NCBI GenBank assembly: GCA_963719875.1
Contig: CAVRDJ010000001.1
Span: 186,001 to 250,000, forward strand
From: Palsa-360 sp963719875
GTDB taxonomy: Bacteria > Acidobacteriota > Terriglobia > Acidiferrales > UBA7541
Reading direction: 5' to 3'
DNA: 64,000 nt
Shown here: positions 44,208-52,467 of the stretch, one piece after another
Position numbering within the stretch: the first letter of the stretch is position 1
How the letters are laid out: the number at the start of each line of letters is the position of its first letter
The notes under the pieces: model-generated
Seen by the model: only the letters and a program-made list of their open reading frames with translations
Database searches by the model: none
Told to the model about the DNA's origin: nothing
Translations under genes and position numbers: made by a program

Positions 44208-46208
44208 TCAGCGCATATTTCCGCAGAGGCTTGCGATGTCCAGCTGCAAGTTTTCGTCCATTTGTGTTCCGCGTATGTTGGCTGCGGAACAAACCTGCGT
44301 GGCCGTCAGTCCCTCCGCGCCGCGAAGATCGGCGCCTTGCAGGTTCGCTCCGCCCAGGTCCGTGCCGCGAAGGACTGCGCCCTGGAGAATCGCGCCGCTC
44401 AAATCCGATTTCCGCAGATTGGCATCGGTGAGGATGGCCTTTGAGAGATTCGCATTTTTCAGTCGTGCGTTATTCAAGTTTGTGGAGACCAGGTAGGATT
44501 CTCCAAGATTCGCCATCATGAGATTGGAGTTTTCCAGATTTGCCTCCCGCAGGTCCGTTTTCATCAGGCTCGCTCTCTGCAGGGAAGCCGAGTGCAAATC
44601 CGACTTGTAGAGATTGGCGCCGTCAAGTGTGGCATCGTGGAGTGTCGCCTCAGAGAGCAACGCAAAAGACAGATTCGCGTCACGCAGATCGGCACGGTCC
44701 AGGTTGGCGTTTTGCAGGTCCGCCTCGGGAAGAGTCGCGCGCGCCAGCTTGGCACGGTCAAGTACGGCAAATCGCAGATCAGCCTGGCGGAGATTCGCTT
44801 CCCGCAGGTCCGCTTCGGAGAGATAGGCGTTGCGCAAGTCGGTTCGCCAGAGGTGGGCCTTGACGAGAAATGACCCGTACGCCTGGACGTAGCGCATCTT
44901 GAGCCGATTGAGATTGGCCCCTTTGACCAGGGCAATATCCTCATCTCGCCCCGTCCAACCCGAGGGTTTCGTCGAGACCTCCGCCTCGGTCAGCTGCGCA
45001 AACGGGTTGTAGCCAACTGTCCAGAGGATGTCGGCCGCCCACGCGCTGATTCCCGGAGCGGACGCCTGTGCGGTGTCGCGATAGTCGTGCGGCACTCCCA
45101 CAAACGTGCCAATCGAGAGAAGGAAAAGAAACAGTCCAACTCCTGGCGGGACGGCCCTGAGGATTAGGGCGGTCCTTCTGCGGGACAATTTCTCCGCGCT
45201 GCTGAGTCGCGGCGTATCAAACCCAAACGCTTTCCCAGCCATTCTTGGAAAGTTCAAGGCAGCGGCGATAGCTCCCACGACCAACAATATATGCAGCGTT
45301 GTGCCACGCAAATCCTCAAGGGTCATATATCGGGCCCAGAATAGCAGGACCGTTGCCGGCGCGACCCAATACAGCACAAGGATTGCGATTGCGGCCTCCA
45401 GAAATGCCAGCGGGGATTGCGAATTTCTTAGCCATTTAAAGTGCATCCGCGCGGACCATCGGGCAAACCAGGGGAGGCAGGCGTCGAGTCTCCTTCCGTC
45501 GGGAAAGACCGCGGGCAATTGTGCAATTCCATCCCAAAGGCGCTGCATGTAGAGATGAAAACAGAGATACAAACTGAGAATCACCACGGGGCCGAAAAGA
45601 TAAAACGGGATGAACGGTAAAATCGATTGCATTGCGGAAAATGGCAGAGCCGATGAGTTCTTCACAAGTTGCGAGTCCGGTGTGGTGAAAATTCTTGACC
45701 ACACCAGCGCATTCAGCAGCACAGTCAGCCCCGTGAGCCATCCGGCCTTGACGGCTGTTCCACGGACCAGCTTCAATCCCACAAACGGGGAAGTTGATTC
45801 CGGAAGAGTGGCGCCGTACAGGTTTGTTCCGGCAAGTTGTGGGCTGAGAAGTCCCGTCGCCCCCTGCAAGTCGGCAGCCTGAAGACTTGCTTGTTGGAAC
45901 TGCGTTCCAAGCAACGTCGTTTCCGCCAGATTTGCCTGGACCAAAGTCGCGTCACGCAAATCGGCCAGGGTCAAATCGGCTCCCTTCAATATTGTCTTAT
46001 TGAATTGAGCGTTCGAGAGCCGGGCATCGACCAGATCGGCGCATTCAAGGTTTTTTCCTGAAAAATCTGCTTGAATGCCTGTCTCGCCATTCGAGTCGAG
46101 CCAAGAAACGTGCTTCTCCTGGATTTCGCGCAAATCTCTGCGGCTCGGTCTATCCAGGCTCTTTAGCTCGGAGGCCAATGCTTTCTCAAGTTCTGCGGCT
46201 GTTCCCAT
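44208..46208 (-). CDS. Membrane protein with pentapeptide repeats on both sides
   Basis: A 666-residue protein. Residues about 45-140 are A(D/N)Lxx pentapeptide repeats, then comes a membrane part of five or so helices (about 150-395, e.g. 'FIPFYLFGPVVILSLYLCF', 'AAIAILVLYWVAPATVLLF'), then a second, longer repeat domain (about 420-650, roughly 40 repeats). Each repeat domain would form a right-handed square beta-helix. A pair of Cys (about 639, 663) lies near the end. Function unknown; known single-domain members mimic DNA (Qnr, MfpA), which is unlikely for a membrane protein. Monocistronic. Convergent with the glycosylase gene. Confidence 0.87.
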   Translation of the reverse strand: MGTAAELEKALASELKSLDRPSRRDLREIQEKHVSWLDSNGETGIQADFSGKNLECADLVDARLSNAQFNKTILKGADLTLADLRDATLVQANLAETTLLGTQFQQASLQAADLQGATGLLSPQLAGTNLYGATLPESTSPFVGLKLVRGTAVKAGWLTGLTVLLNALVWSRIFTTPDSQLVKNSSALPFSAMQSILPFIPFYLFGPVVILSLYLCFHLYMQRLWDGIAQLPAVFPDGRRLDACLPWFARWSARMHFKWLRNSQSPLAFLEAAIAILVLYWVAPATVLLFWARYMTLEDLRGTTLHILLVVGAIAAALNFPRMAGKAFGFDTPRLSSAEKLSRRRTALILRAVPPGVGLFLFLLSIGTFVGVPHDYRDTAQASAPGISAWAADILWTVGYNPFAQLTEAEVSTKPSGWTGRDEDIALVKGANLNRLKMRYVQAYGSFLVKAHLWRTDLRNAYLSEADLREANLRQADLRFAVLDRAKLARATLPEADLQNANLDRADLRDANLSFALLSEATLHDATLDGANLYKSDLHSASLQRASLMKTDLREANLENSNLMMANLGESYLVSTNLNNARLKNANLSKAILTDANLRKSDLSGAILQGAVLRGTDLGGANLQGADLRGAEGLTATQVCSAANIRGTQMDENLQLDIASLCGNMR

Positions 46209-46750
46209 GGTCTGACCCTTCCAATGATTGCGCGGCCGTGCAATATCAGTGTGTCGCCCCCGGTAGAAGGGCAGCTATGGCAACACGGCACCTGGCCCCG
46301 AAGCACTCGTCCGCCGCGGCGGACGAGCGAGTGCTTAAATCTACAGTGCCCGCCAGAGGGCGGGCGCTACAAAACCGTATGAAATCTGAGTTGCTACAAA
46401 GGCCCAGAAGCCTCTTCTTTCCGTGTGGTGCCCATATTGGACTAAAACACCGTGTTAGGTTACCTACCCGTAAGTCCAGATTGAGTACAGGTGATCCAGG
46501 AATCGCACCGGTCATTCAGAGTATTTTCTTGCCAGAATCGGCGAAGTACGCATTGAGATCAGAGCACCGTGAATGTTCGCAAAACGGATTCATTGCTTGG
46601 CGCTCTCTCAGAGACGGCAATTCGTTTACCGTCTGAATCTAAAATATTTCAAAAATGGAGAAAGGAAGGCAATCAGGTACGCGCACATGGATAGACCTTC
46701 ATAGACACAGGTATTGTTGTCTTGGCGGGCAGGGCTTTACTGGGCTAAAG
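46209..46750. other. Intergenic region with palindromes
   Basis: A 542-base stretch between two minus-strand genes. It carries the double palindrome at 46301-46365 and nothing else that was recognised. Confidence 0.55.
46301..46365. repeat. Palindromic repeat family E (two adjacent hairpins)
   Basis: 46301-46336 is a near-perfect palindrome (AAGCACTCGTCCGCC / reverse with one 4-base bulge). It is followed at 46348-46365 by GCCCGCCAGAGGGCGGGC, a second hairpin ending GCGCTAC as in families B and C. The mosaic form suggests repeated insertion of short palindromic elements. Confidence 0.8.
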
Positions 46751-47077
46751 CTATGTGCCGGAATAAATTCCCGGATTATTGTGCATCAGGATTCGGATGG
46801 CGACGCCCCACTTCTCTTCGTCCAGCGCATCGATACGCACCACGTCTCCAATTTGCTCGCGATGAATCGGGTCGTCCGGGCCAAAGTTCAGCGTGACGAC
46901 CACGTTCATCCCAACGAAGTAGTGCTTGGTGGACGTCACGAAATACACCCCACTGCGCGACACGTTCGCAGTCGTGCAGATTTCCTCGAGATACAGCGGA
47001 TCAAAGGGGCGAACGAGGACAGGTTCGGACAATGGCTCTCGAGGCGTTAAGCGACATTCCTTTACTGCGGTTAGCAT
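46751..47077 (-). CDS. PilZ domain protein
   Basis: A 108-residue protein of one PilZ domain ('TTANVSRSGVYFVTSTKHYF', 'GMNVVVTLNFGPDD', 'GDVVRIDALDEEKWGVAIRI'). Cyclic-di-GMP binding by PilZ needs RxxxR then (D/N)xSxxG: the NVSRSG part is present and an Arg-rich stretch 'CRLTPREP' lies at the N-terminus, so binding is plausible. The ATG at 47077 has AGGAG eight bases upstream; a longer frame to 47320 does not. Only regulators of this signal nearby are this and the HD-GYP protein at 8.1 kb. Confidence 0.8.
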   Translation of the reverse strand: MLTAVKECRLTPREPLSEPVLVRPFDPLYLEEICTTANVSRSGVYFVTSTKHYFVGMNVVVTLNFGPDDPIHREQIGDVVRIDALDEEKWGVAIRILMHNNPGIYSGT

Positions 47078-47501
47078 CGCGATCGCTCCTGTTCCCTTAG
47101 ACCGAGCAGGGAAATCTAAGGATTCTTTAATCCCATCAAGCATACAAGGTAGGTGAACCATCTCCCAGAGTCCACAGGCATAACGCTCCTGTGCTTTCGA
47201 AGCCAATACCTGCTTTCCTGTAGAGCGAGGGAATATGGACCGCCAGGCGATGAAGCTGCCCAATTTGGGTGGCGGAGTGGACGACCCTGAAATTGAAAAA
47301 AGAGGAGAGGCGTCGCACAAAGCGGTCGCCCCTCCTTAATGAGTCTGTCGGAGGAAGACTCATTGGTGTCCTGTATTGCCCTCCTGTCGAGAAATGGTTC
47401 CATTTTTTCCCAGGGTAATGCAGTAGAAAAAAAAGCGAAAGAACAACTCATGCACACTACAATTGGTGATGCTCGAGACAATCAGGCGCACCAATTCGGA
47501 T
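47078..47501. other. Intergenic region with terminator
   Basis: A 424-base stretch between two minus-strand genes, holding an intrinsic terminator (47295-47335) and beside it a 9-bp hairpin AATGAGTCT/AGACTCATT (47338-47364). The region after the terminator should hold the PilZ promoter. The leader of over 130 bases between the stop at 47502 and these hairpins might be a 3' UTR-derived RNA. Confidence 0.55.
47295..47335 (-). terminator. Intrinsic terminator, minus strand
   Basis: On the minus strand GGAGGGGCG pairs with CGCCTCTCC (one G-U pair), extended by an inner GC-rich part, followed by TCTTTTTTC. It lies about 165 bases after the stop of the small-protein gene at 47502 and before the PilZ gene. 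Confidence 0.8.
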
Positions 47502-47738
47502 CTAGGCTGTGGCTGCCCTGCCACGTCTCTCGGTCTTACCGGAGACGTTGAATGCGCCTTGCTGAAGGTCAAGGCAAACAATTTTCCCGCTCATCAAATG
47601 CATAGCGTAAAACTGGTTTGGAGACTGTTGGGCGAGGTCGAACATATGCCGACGCGCCCCTTTGAGTCCAATCACGCAAGTCCGCCAAAGTGATGAGCCA
47701 TCGGGGAATTTCTCGAACAGGTCATATTTATGGTGCAT
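47502..47738 (-). CDS. Small conserved 'EKFPDGS' protein
   Basis: A 78-residue protein beginning 'HHKYDLFEKFPDGSSLWRT' with 'GLKGARRHMFDLAQQS' and 'YAMHLMSGKIVCLDL' next. It looks like a small alpha/beta protein of a family seen repeatedly in Acidobacteriota; its function is unknown. The last 18 residues are basic and low in structure. AAGGGA lies six bases before the ATG. A fragment of the same family is found at 21695. Divergent from the RNA methyltransferase gene. Confidence 0.7.
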   Translation of the reverse strand: MHHKYDLFEKFPDGSSLWRTCVIGLKGARRHMFDLAQQSPNQFYAMHLMSGKIVCLDLQQGAFNVSGKTERRGRAATA

Positions 47739-47886
47739 GGGAGTCCCTTTCTGGTTCTGGAGACCCTCTGAATTTAGAGACATTCTAGTCTTCTGCGGCC
47801 CATCTGTCCAATCAATCTGTTCGATAGTAATCATCAGAATCAGGCTATCCGCCCGCCTCATCCCTCAGGCTAGCTTAATCGCATAC

Positions 47887-48651
47887 ATGTCTTACAATAG
47901 GGAACCCGTGCCGCCTCTCGTTAAACTCAGCCGCCTGCGCATCGTTCTGGTCGCTACGCGCAATCCGCTGAACATTGGAGCGGTTGCTCGGGCCATGAGC
48001 AATTTCGGATTTCATTCGCTCCGCCTGGTAAATCCATACGCGCCATCCTTTCGCGAAGCGCGTTCCGCCGTCGGCGCCTCGGAAATCCTTGCGAACGCCG
48101 AGCGGTTCAAGACCGTGGCCGAGGCCGTCGAGGATTGCACGCTGGTCATTGGAACGACGGCAGTCCGAAATCGCGACCTACAACACCAGGTCAGACGCCC
48201 GGAATATGGTGCGCGGCTGATCCGCCAGCGGTTGGGATCCAGCAATGTGGCATTGCTTTTCGGTTCGGAAAAGTCCGGCCTTTCCAACGATGCCCTCAGC
48301 CATTGTCATTGGCTCATCCGCATTCCAACGTGCGACGAGAATATTTCAATGAACCTTGGCCAGGCGGTTGCCGTTTGCTTGTACGAACTCATTCGGGATT
48401 CCAAGCACGAGCGGACTGCTCAACAATTGAAACAGGCTACGGCGGAAGAACTGGAACGCATCACTACGCTGCTGCTGGAGGCGCTTCAGACCAGCGGATT
48501 CCTGGACCGGCGCCGCGTGTCCGACGCCGATGAAAGAATCCGCCGCCTCGTCCGCCGCTTGCGTTTGCCGGAGCGCGACGCCGTGATTTGGCTCGGTATG
48601 TTGCGCCAGATGCTGTGGAAGATGAACCAGGGGAAAAAGCCTGAGACTTAG
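47887..48651 (+). CDS. SpoU/TrmH-family tRNA/rRNA 2'-O-methyltransferase (TrmJ-like)
   Basis: A 254-residue cytoplasmic enzyme of the knotted SPOUT fold: motif 1 'VATRNPLNIGAVARAMSNFG', motif 2 'NVALLFGSEKSGLSNDALSH', motif 3 'IPTCDENISMNLGQAVAVCL'. The spacing and the C-terminal helical extension (about 175-250, 'ERIRRLVRRLRLPERDAVIWL') fit TrmJ, which methylates ribose 32 of tRNA. The start at 47887 is set by the first domain residue; the 75 extra codons upstream look non-coding and overlap the divergent small gene. Confidence 0.88.
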   Translation: MSYNREPVPPLVKLSRLRIVLVATRNPLNIGAVARAMSNFGFHSLRLVNPYAPSFREARSAVGASEILANAERFKTVAEAVEDCTLVIGTTAVRNRDLQHQVRRPEYGARLIRQRLGSSNVALLFGSEKSGLSNDALSHCHWLIRIPTCDENISMNLGQAVAVCLYELIRDSKHERTAQQLKQATAEELERITTLLLEALQTSGFLDRRRVSDADERIRRLVRRLRLPERDAVIWLGMLRQMLWKMNQGKKPET

Positions 48652-48703
48652 AATCCCAAATCTGAAATTTCAAATTTCAAATCCGAAGCGCCGTAAACGC
48701 TGG

Positions 48704-49150
48704 TCAGCGGCGCGCCGAGAAAAAGGACTGAAGCAATTGCGCAGCCTCCGCGGCAAGGACGCCGGAAACGACCTCGACGCGATGATTGAGAGCGGGCGCG
48801 TCGAGCACCTGCAGACAGCTGCGAATGGCGCCCCCTTTCGGTTCGTCGGCGCCGTAAATCAGGCGGGCGATGCGCGCCTGCACCAGCGCGCCCGCGCACA
48901 TGGCGCACGGCTCGACCGTCACGTAGAGCGACGCTCCGATGAGGCGATGGTTGCCGGCCTTCCGAGCGGCCTCGCGCAGGGCCACGATTTCGGCATGCGC
49001 GGTTGGATCGCAATCGGTGATGGTACGATTTCCCGCGGCGGAGAGAATCCGGTCCTCCAGCACGACGAGCGCCCCGACGGGCACTTCTCCGCGCAGTACG
49101 GCGGCTTGCGCCTGCGCCATCGCCAGGTGCATGTATTCCAAATCGTTCAC
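48704..49150 (-). CDS. tadA: tRNA-specific adenosine deaminase
   Basis: A 148-residue zinc enzyme that converts wobble adenosine 34 to inosine in tRNA-Arg. Zinc and catalytic motifs are present: 'TAHAEIVALREAA' (His, Glu) and 'TVEPCAMCAGALVQARI' (Cys, Cys). The N-terminal 'HLAMAQAQAAVLRGEVPVGAL' and 'YGADEPKGGAIRSCLQVL' are TadA-type. The start overlaps the stop of the upstream GNAT gene by four bases, so the two are co-translated. Confidence 0.95.
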   Translation of the reverse strand: MNDLEYMHLAMAQAQAAVLRGEVPVGALVVLEDRILSAAGNRTITDCDPTAHAEIVALREAARKAGNHRLIGASLYVTVEPCAMCAGALVQARIARLIYGADEPKGGAIRSCLQVLDAPALNHRVEVVSGVLAAEAAQLLQSFFSARR

Positions 49151-49689
49151 GGTTGCGGCGGGGACGAAGAAGGGATTAGGTACTCCACGAGCATTATGTC
49201 GTGCAGTCCGTCATTCAGGCGCGCATGGGCGGAGTGGCGGCCCACATCTCGCCAACCTGTCGCGCGGCACAACACCAATCCGTCCTGATTCTGTACCAGG
49301 ACGCGGCCGATCAGCTTCCTGTATCCGAGCTTACCGGCGGATTCCTGGATGGCGCGCATTAACTGGCGGCCCACTCCGTAACTGCGGAACGCCCGCCGCA
49401 CATAAATATAAACCTCGCCAATATCGTCCAGCGCGATGCGGTTGTCGTAGGGTGCCAGCGCAGCCCAGCCCGCAACCCAGTTCCGCAATTCGGCCACCAG
49501 AATCGGATGCTTCGGATCTTGTTCGGCCGCAGCGATCCGCAAGCGCTGTTCGTCCACGGTGCGCGGGTCGGAATCAAACGTCTCCAGATGATCTTGTACT
49601 GCTTCGTTGAAAATTTCGCACAGGGGCGTGGCATCGTCTTCCTGGGCTTGCCGAATCTGAAGTTGTGGCCGTGTGCCAGCGGTGCTCAT
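49147..49689 (-). CDS. GNAT-family N-acetyltransferase
   Basis: A 180-residue acetyltransferase with the acetyl-CoA site 'VRRAFRSYGVGRQLMRAIQE' (R/Q-x-x-G-x-G/A pattern) and beta strand 'IGEVYIYVR'. The N-terminal block 'IRQAQEDDATPLCEIFNEAV' and the overall pattern resemble phosphinothricin/methionine-sulfoximine acetyltransferases (PAT/MddA), whose natural role is often uncertain. The start at 49689 is preferred to 49707 (weaker context). Co-transcribed with tadA. Confidence 0.85.
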   Translation of the reverse strand: MSTAGTRPQLQIRQAQEDDATPLCEIFNEAVQDHLETFDSDPRTVDEQRLRIAAAEQDPKHPILVAELRNWVAGWAALAPYDNRIALDDIGEVYIYVRRAFRSYGVGRQLMRAIQESAGKLGYRKLIGRVLVQNQDGLVLCRATGWRDVGRHSAHARLNDGLHDIMLVEYLIPSSSPPQP

Positions 49690-50140
49690 GGCCCTGCATT
49701 TTATCACTATAGAAGCATCCTGGGCGGTGCAACTCTAACCTGCATTTCTCACCAGTTCGGGTCATGGTTCTCGTGTATTGCGGGATTCAGAGAGATTCTT
49801 CGCTTCGCTCAGAATGACAACTTGAAGCAGTGTGTCATTCTGAGGGGCGGTTTGTGCCCCGAAGAATCTCTCCGCAGGTTTGAGGAAGAGGAGATCTTCC
49901 TAGCCGACGTCATTGCAGCTTGTGAGAAATGCGGGCTAAGCCCGCAGCGAAGATTTTAAGTACGAATTCAATCGGACATTTCAATGGCCACGGACATCAG
50001 GAATACCGATGCTTGACGCCTGAGTCGAGGCCGTGATACTTGGTCGTGTTTGCAGAAGCCACAGTCTAACCGCGTGTGCCTGGTGCATATATTTTTGGAT
50101 GTCTAGGTTCGGCCGGGGCAGGAAATTCAAGATTCAATGA
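49690..50140. other. Divergent intergenic region with palindrome
   Basis: About 450 bases with the family D inverted repeat (49789-49872) and a short hairpin GCGGGCTAAGCCCGC near 49930. No gene or clear promoter was recognised. Confidence 0.55.
49789..49872. repeat. Palindromic repeat family D, copy 2
   Basis: Left arm AGAGAGATTCTTCGCTTCGC.. with AGAATGACA (49789-49819) faces TGTCATTCTGAG...GAAGAATCTCT (49833-49872); the right arm has a different inner part (GGGGCGGTTTGTGCCCC), itself a hairpin. Its ends match the nested repeat at 7931-8013. Confidence 0.8.
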
Positions 50141-50677
50141 ATGATCAGGGGGCTAACCTTGGCCGTACCTTTGATTTTTAATACGATTGAACAGTCCGGC
50201 ATCAGCAGATGGCTTCGCGAGTCACAATCCCTGTTTGGCTTCTATTTCATTCTTCTATTTCATACCATCGGCATGTCCTTGGTGGTCGGCGCGAATGCGG
50301 TGGTTGACTTGCGCATTCTTGGCGTTGCGCCCGATCTCCCGCTCCGGCCGCTGAAGCGGCTTTTCGCCATTATGTGGACGGGCCTGGGAATAAATGTCGC
50401 CACAGGCTTGCTCCTTTTGACTGCTTACCCGACCAAAGCCCTCACGAACCCTGATTTTTATGTCAAGTTGTCGTTTATCGGGCTCGCCGTATTCACCATG
50501 TGGAAATTGAATATCCAAGTGTTTGGCGACGCCAGCTTGAGTGAAGCCGCCATGGTCGCGAAAGGGAAAATCATGGCGAAGTGGTCGCTTGTCTTTTGGA
50601 TTGGAGCCGTTGGGTCGGGACGCCTGCTCTCAGAAACCGCCAGGTATTTTTTTTATGGCCACCCAGCGGGGGGATAA
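50141..50677 (+). CDS. Membrane protein related to the next gene's C-terminal half
   Basis: A 178-residue protein with four or five membrane helices: 'FGFYFILLFHTIGMSLVVGA', 'LFAIMWTGLGINVATGLLLL', 'YVKLSFIGLAVFTMWKLNI', 'WSLVFWIGAVGSGRLLSE'. His in 'LLFHTIGMS' aligns with His in 'MMAAHFLGLI' of the neighbour at 50769-51758, and both continue (V/L)DLRI(L/M)G, so these are paralogous domains. Conserved membrane His could bind heme, which is inference. Likely co-transcribed with that neighbour, 91 bases downstream. Confidence 0.75.
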   Translation: MIRGLTLAVPLIFNTIEQSGISRWLRESQSLFGFYFILLFHTIGMSLVVGANAVVDLRILGVAPDLPLRPLKRLFAIMWTGLGINVATGLLLLTAYPTKALTNPDFYVKLSFIGLAVFTMWKLNIQVFGDASLSEAAMVAKGKIMAKWSLVFWIGAVGSGRLLSETARYFFYGHPAGG

Positions 50678-50768
50678 GTCCTGAACTCGACGGACAAACC
50701 TCTGACGTTTGATACCCCTTGACGGGAGAATCAAACGAGGTAACTCTATATCCCTCAGGGAGTCTTTT

Positions 50769-51758
50769 GTGAATTACGCACACTTACATCTTTTGCTGAA
50801 TCACGTTCCGGTCATCGGGTCGTTCGTCGGGCTAGGCCTATTCCTGGTCTCCTTTTTCGGAAAAAACGAGGATCTGAGGCGCGCGAGCTATATCGTTTTT
50901 GCGGCCATCGCTCTAGTAACGATACCAGCATTCTTGAGTGGCTTTGGCGCACAACAAATGATCAAGGGGCCCGGTGTGTCAGACGCCTTGATTCGCAGGC
51001 ACGAGGGATCGGCATTGCTGTCCTTGTGGTTTTTGGAGCTGACTGGCGCCCTTGCATTGATCGGAATCTGGCAATCTCAAACGTCCGCCCGTCCGGCACG
51101 CTGGAACGTATCCGCCGTGCTGCTTTTTTCGCTTCTGTCGGTTGGCCTGATGGCCAGAACCGGGAATACGGGTGGTGACATCCGCCACCCGGAGGTTCGG
51201 CCCGGCAATGAGGCGACTGTGGCGGAACAAACCATTACGGAAGGGACGATCGGGGCCATGATACAGAAGTTTGAGCCGGATCCCGACAAGTTCAGTGAAG
51301 TGATGACCTTCAGCAAGTGGTGGTGGACGTTCATGATGGCGGCGCATTTCCTCGGGCTCATCCTGATCGTCGGGACGGTCGGACTTCTCGATATACGCAT
51401 CATGGGGTTTGTGAAGCAGCTTCCGATTGCGCCCGTGCACCGGCTGCTTCCCTGGGGCCTGGCCGGATTGGCCGTCAATATCGTAACGGGTCTCCTGGCT
51501 TTTGCCAGCCGGCCTGATAATTATATTTTCAGCATTGCTTTTTGGCTGAAGATGTTGGCTTTATTGCTGCTCGGTTTGAATGCGGCGGCCTTCTATTTGA
51601 CGGATATATTCGGTGAAGTCGAGAACCTCAAGGCCGGGGAAGACGCACCGTTTTCCGCTAAATTCCTCGCCGCGAGTTCGTTGTTCTTGTGGTTCGCAGT
51701 GATTACCATGGGCCGCTACATCCAACCGTTGGCCGACACACTCCTAGGTACCAACTAG
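50769..51758 (+). CDS. Two-domain membrane protein (DUF2231-like N-terminus)
   Basis: A 329-residue protein, read from a GTG with AGGGAG seven bases upstream. The N-terminal half has four helices with 'HLHLLLNHVPVIGSFVGLGL', a DUF2231-type pattern with several His on the membrane face and 'IRRHEGSALLSLWFLEL'. A periplasmic link (about 150-190) leads to a second half homologous to the upstream protein ('MMAAHFLGLILIVGTVGLLD'). A membrane heme or quinone role is possible. It is followed by the second DUF6152/SGVW pair on the other strand. Confidence 0.75.
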   Translation: MNYAHLHLLLNHVPVIGSFVGLGLFLVSFFGKNEDLRRASYIVFAAIALVTIPAFLSGFGAQQMIKGPGVSDALIRRHEGSALLSLWFLELTGALALIGIWQSQTSARPARWNVSAVLLFSLLSVGLMARTGNTGGDIRHPEVRPGNEATVAEQTITEGTIGAMIQKFEPDPDKFSEVMTFSKWWWTFMMAAHFLGLILIVGTVGLLDIRIMGFVKQLPIAPVHRLLPWGLAGLAVNIVTGLLAFASRPDNYIFSIAFWLKMLALLLLGLNAAAFYLTDIFGEVENLKAGEDAPFSAKFLAASSLFLWFAVITMGRYIQPLADTLLGTN

Positions 51759-51828
51759 ATCCATCTAAGCACTGAGCTAGGTGCAATCGGAAAGAGTAAG
51801 GTTGAAGTGTCCGCTCAGCATCGATTTA

Positions 51829-51896
51829 GCCCGGGAACTCCAATCTCCCGATTGGCGGTTTTTGCGACGCCAATCGGGAGATTGGCGTTCCCGGGC
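51829..51896. repeat. Dispersed palindromic repeat family A, copy 2
   Basis: Arms 51829-51857 and 51868-51896 pair over 29 bases with one mismatch, around a 10-base loop. It is the longest of the three family A copies and contains the core shared with 3999-4064. It lies 15 bases from the stop of the DUF6152 gene. Confidence 0.9.
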
Positions 51897-51910
51897 TACA
51901 CCCTGCGCCA

Positions 51911-52288
51911 CTATAGGTCAGTCAGCTCTTTCCCGTCCGGCAACACAATTTTTTGGAGGCGCATGAAGGGCGTCCCGTTCCTGGTTCGATGACCGTAAAA
52001 CGTGATCACTTCGCCGACTTTGATCGTGTTCTTGTCCCATCCGCCATACCTGGAAAGCATGGCAGGACTCCGGGCTTCGCCAATCCACTTTTCGATCTCG
52101 CCCTTGTCATTTTTCACGTCCAGGGTGATTTGCACGTGGGGATTGACGAATTCGAATTGCTCCACTGTCCCTTTAACGGACACGGTCTTCTCGGTATCGT
52201 AGTTGGCCTCTCCATGATGCGCCAGAAGCGGGGCGGAAATAAAAACGACACAAAATATCGTGGCCAAAAAGAGCGCCAGCTTCTTCAT
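51911..52288 (-). CDS. Exported DUF6152-family protein (copy 2)
   Basis: A 125-residue protein with a signal peptide (about 1-23) ending 'LLAHHGEANYD'. It shares 'VEQFEFVNPHVQITLDV', 'WIGEARSPAMLSRYG', 'IKVGEVITFYGHRTRNG' and 'LPDGKEL' with copy 1 at 16258. GGGAGG lies seven bases before the ATG. It lies downstream of the SGVW gene on the same strand, the reverse of the order at copy 1, so the pairing, not the order, is conserved. Confidence 0.83.
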   Translation of the reverse strand: MKKLALFLATIFCVVFISAPLLAHHGEANYDTEKTVSVKGTVEQFEFVNPHVQITLDVKNDKGEIEKWIGEARSPAMLSRYGGWDKNTIKVGEVITFYGHRTRNGTPFMRLQKIVLPDGKELTDL

Positions 52289-52467
52289 TCTGATCCTCCC
52301 AAAGCACCGAATGGACTTTGCGGCTCGACACACAAAATTGCCGTCGTGCGCTAGAAAAACGAATGATCAAAAATATCTACCGCGCTCCCGGATCTGTCAA
52401 CGCCAAAATCAACGCTCGGCGACAGCCGTCGCGCGAGCGGCCATTTTGCCGGCGGTGCTGAGGGCGG

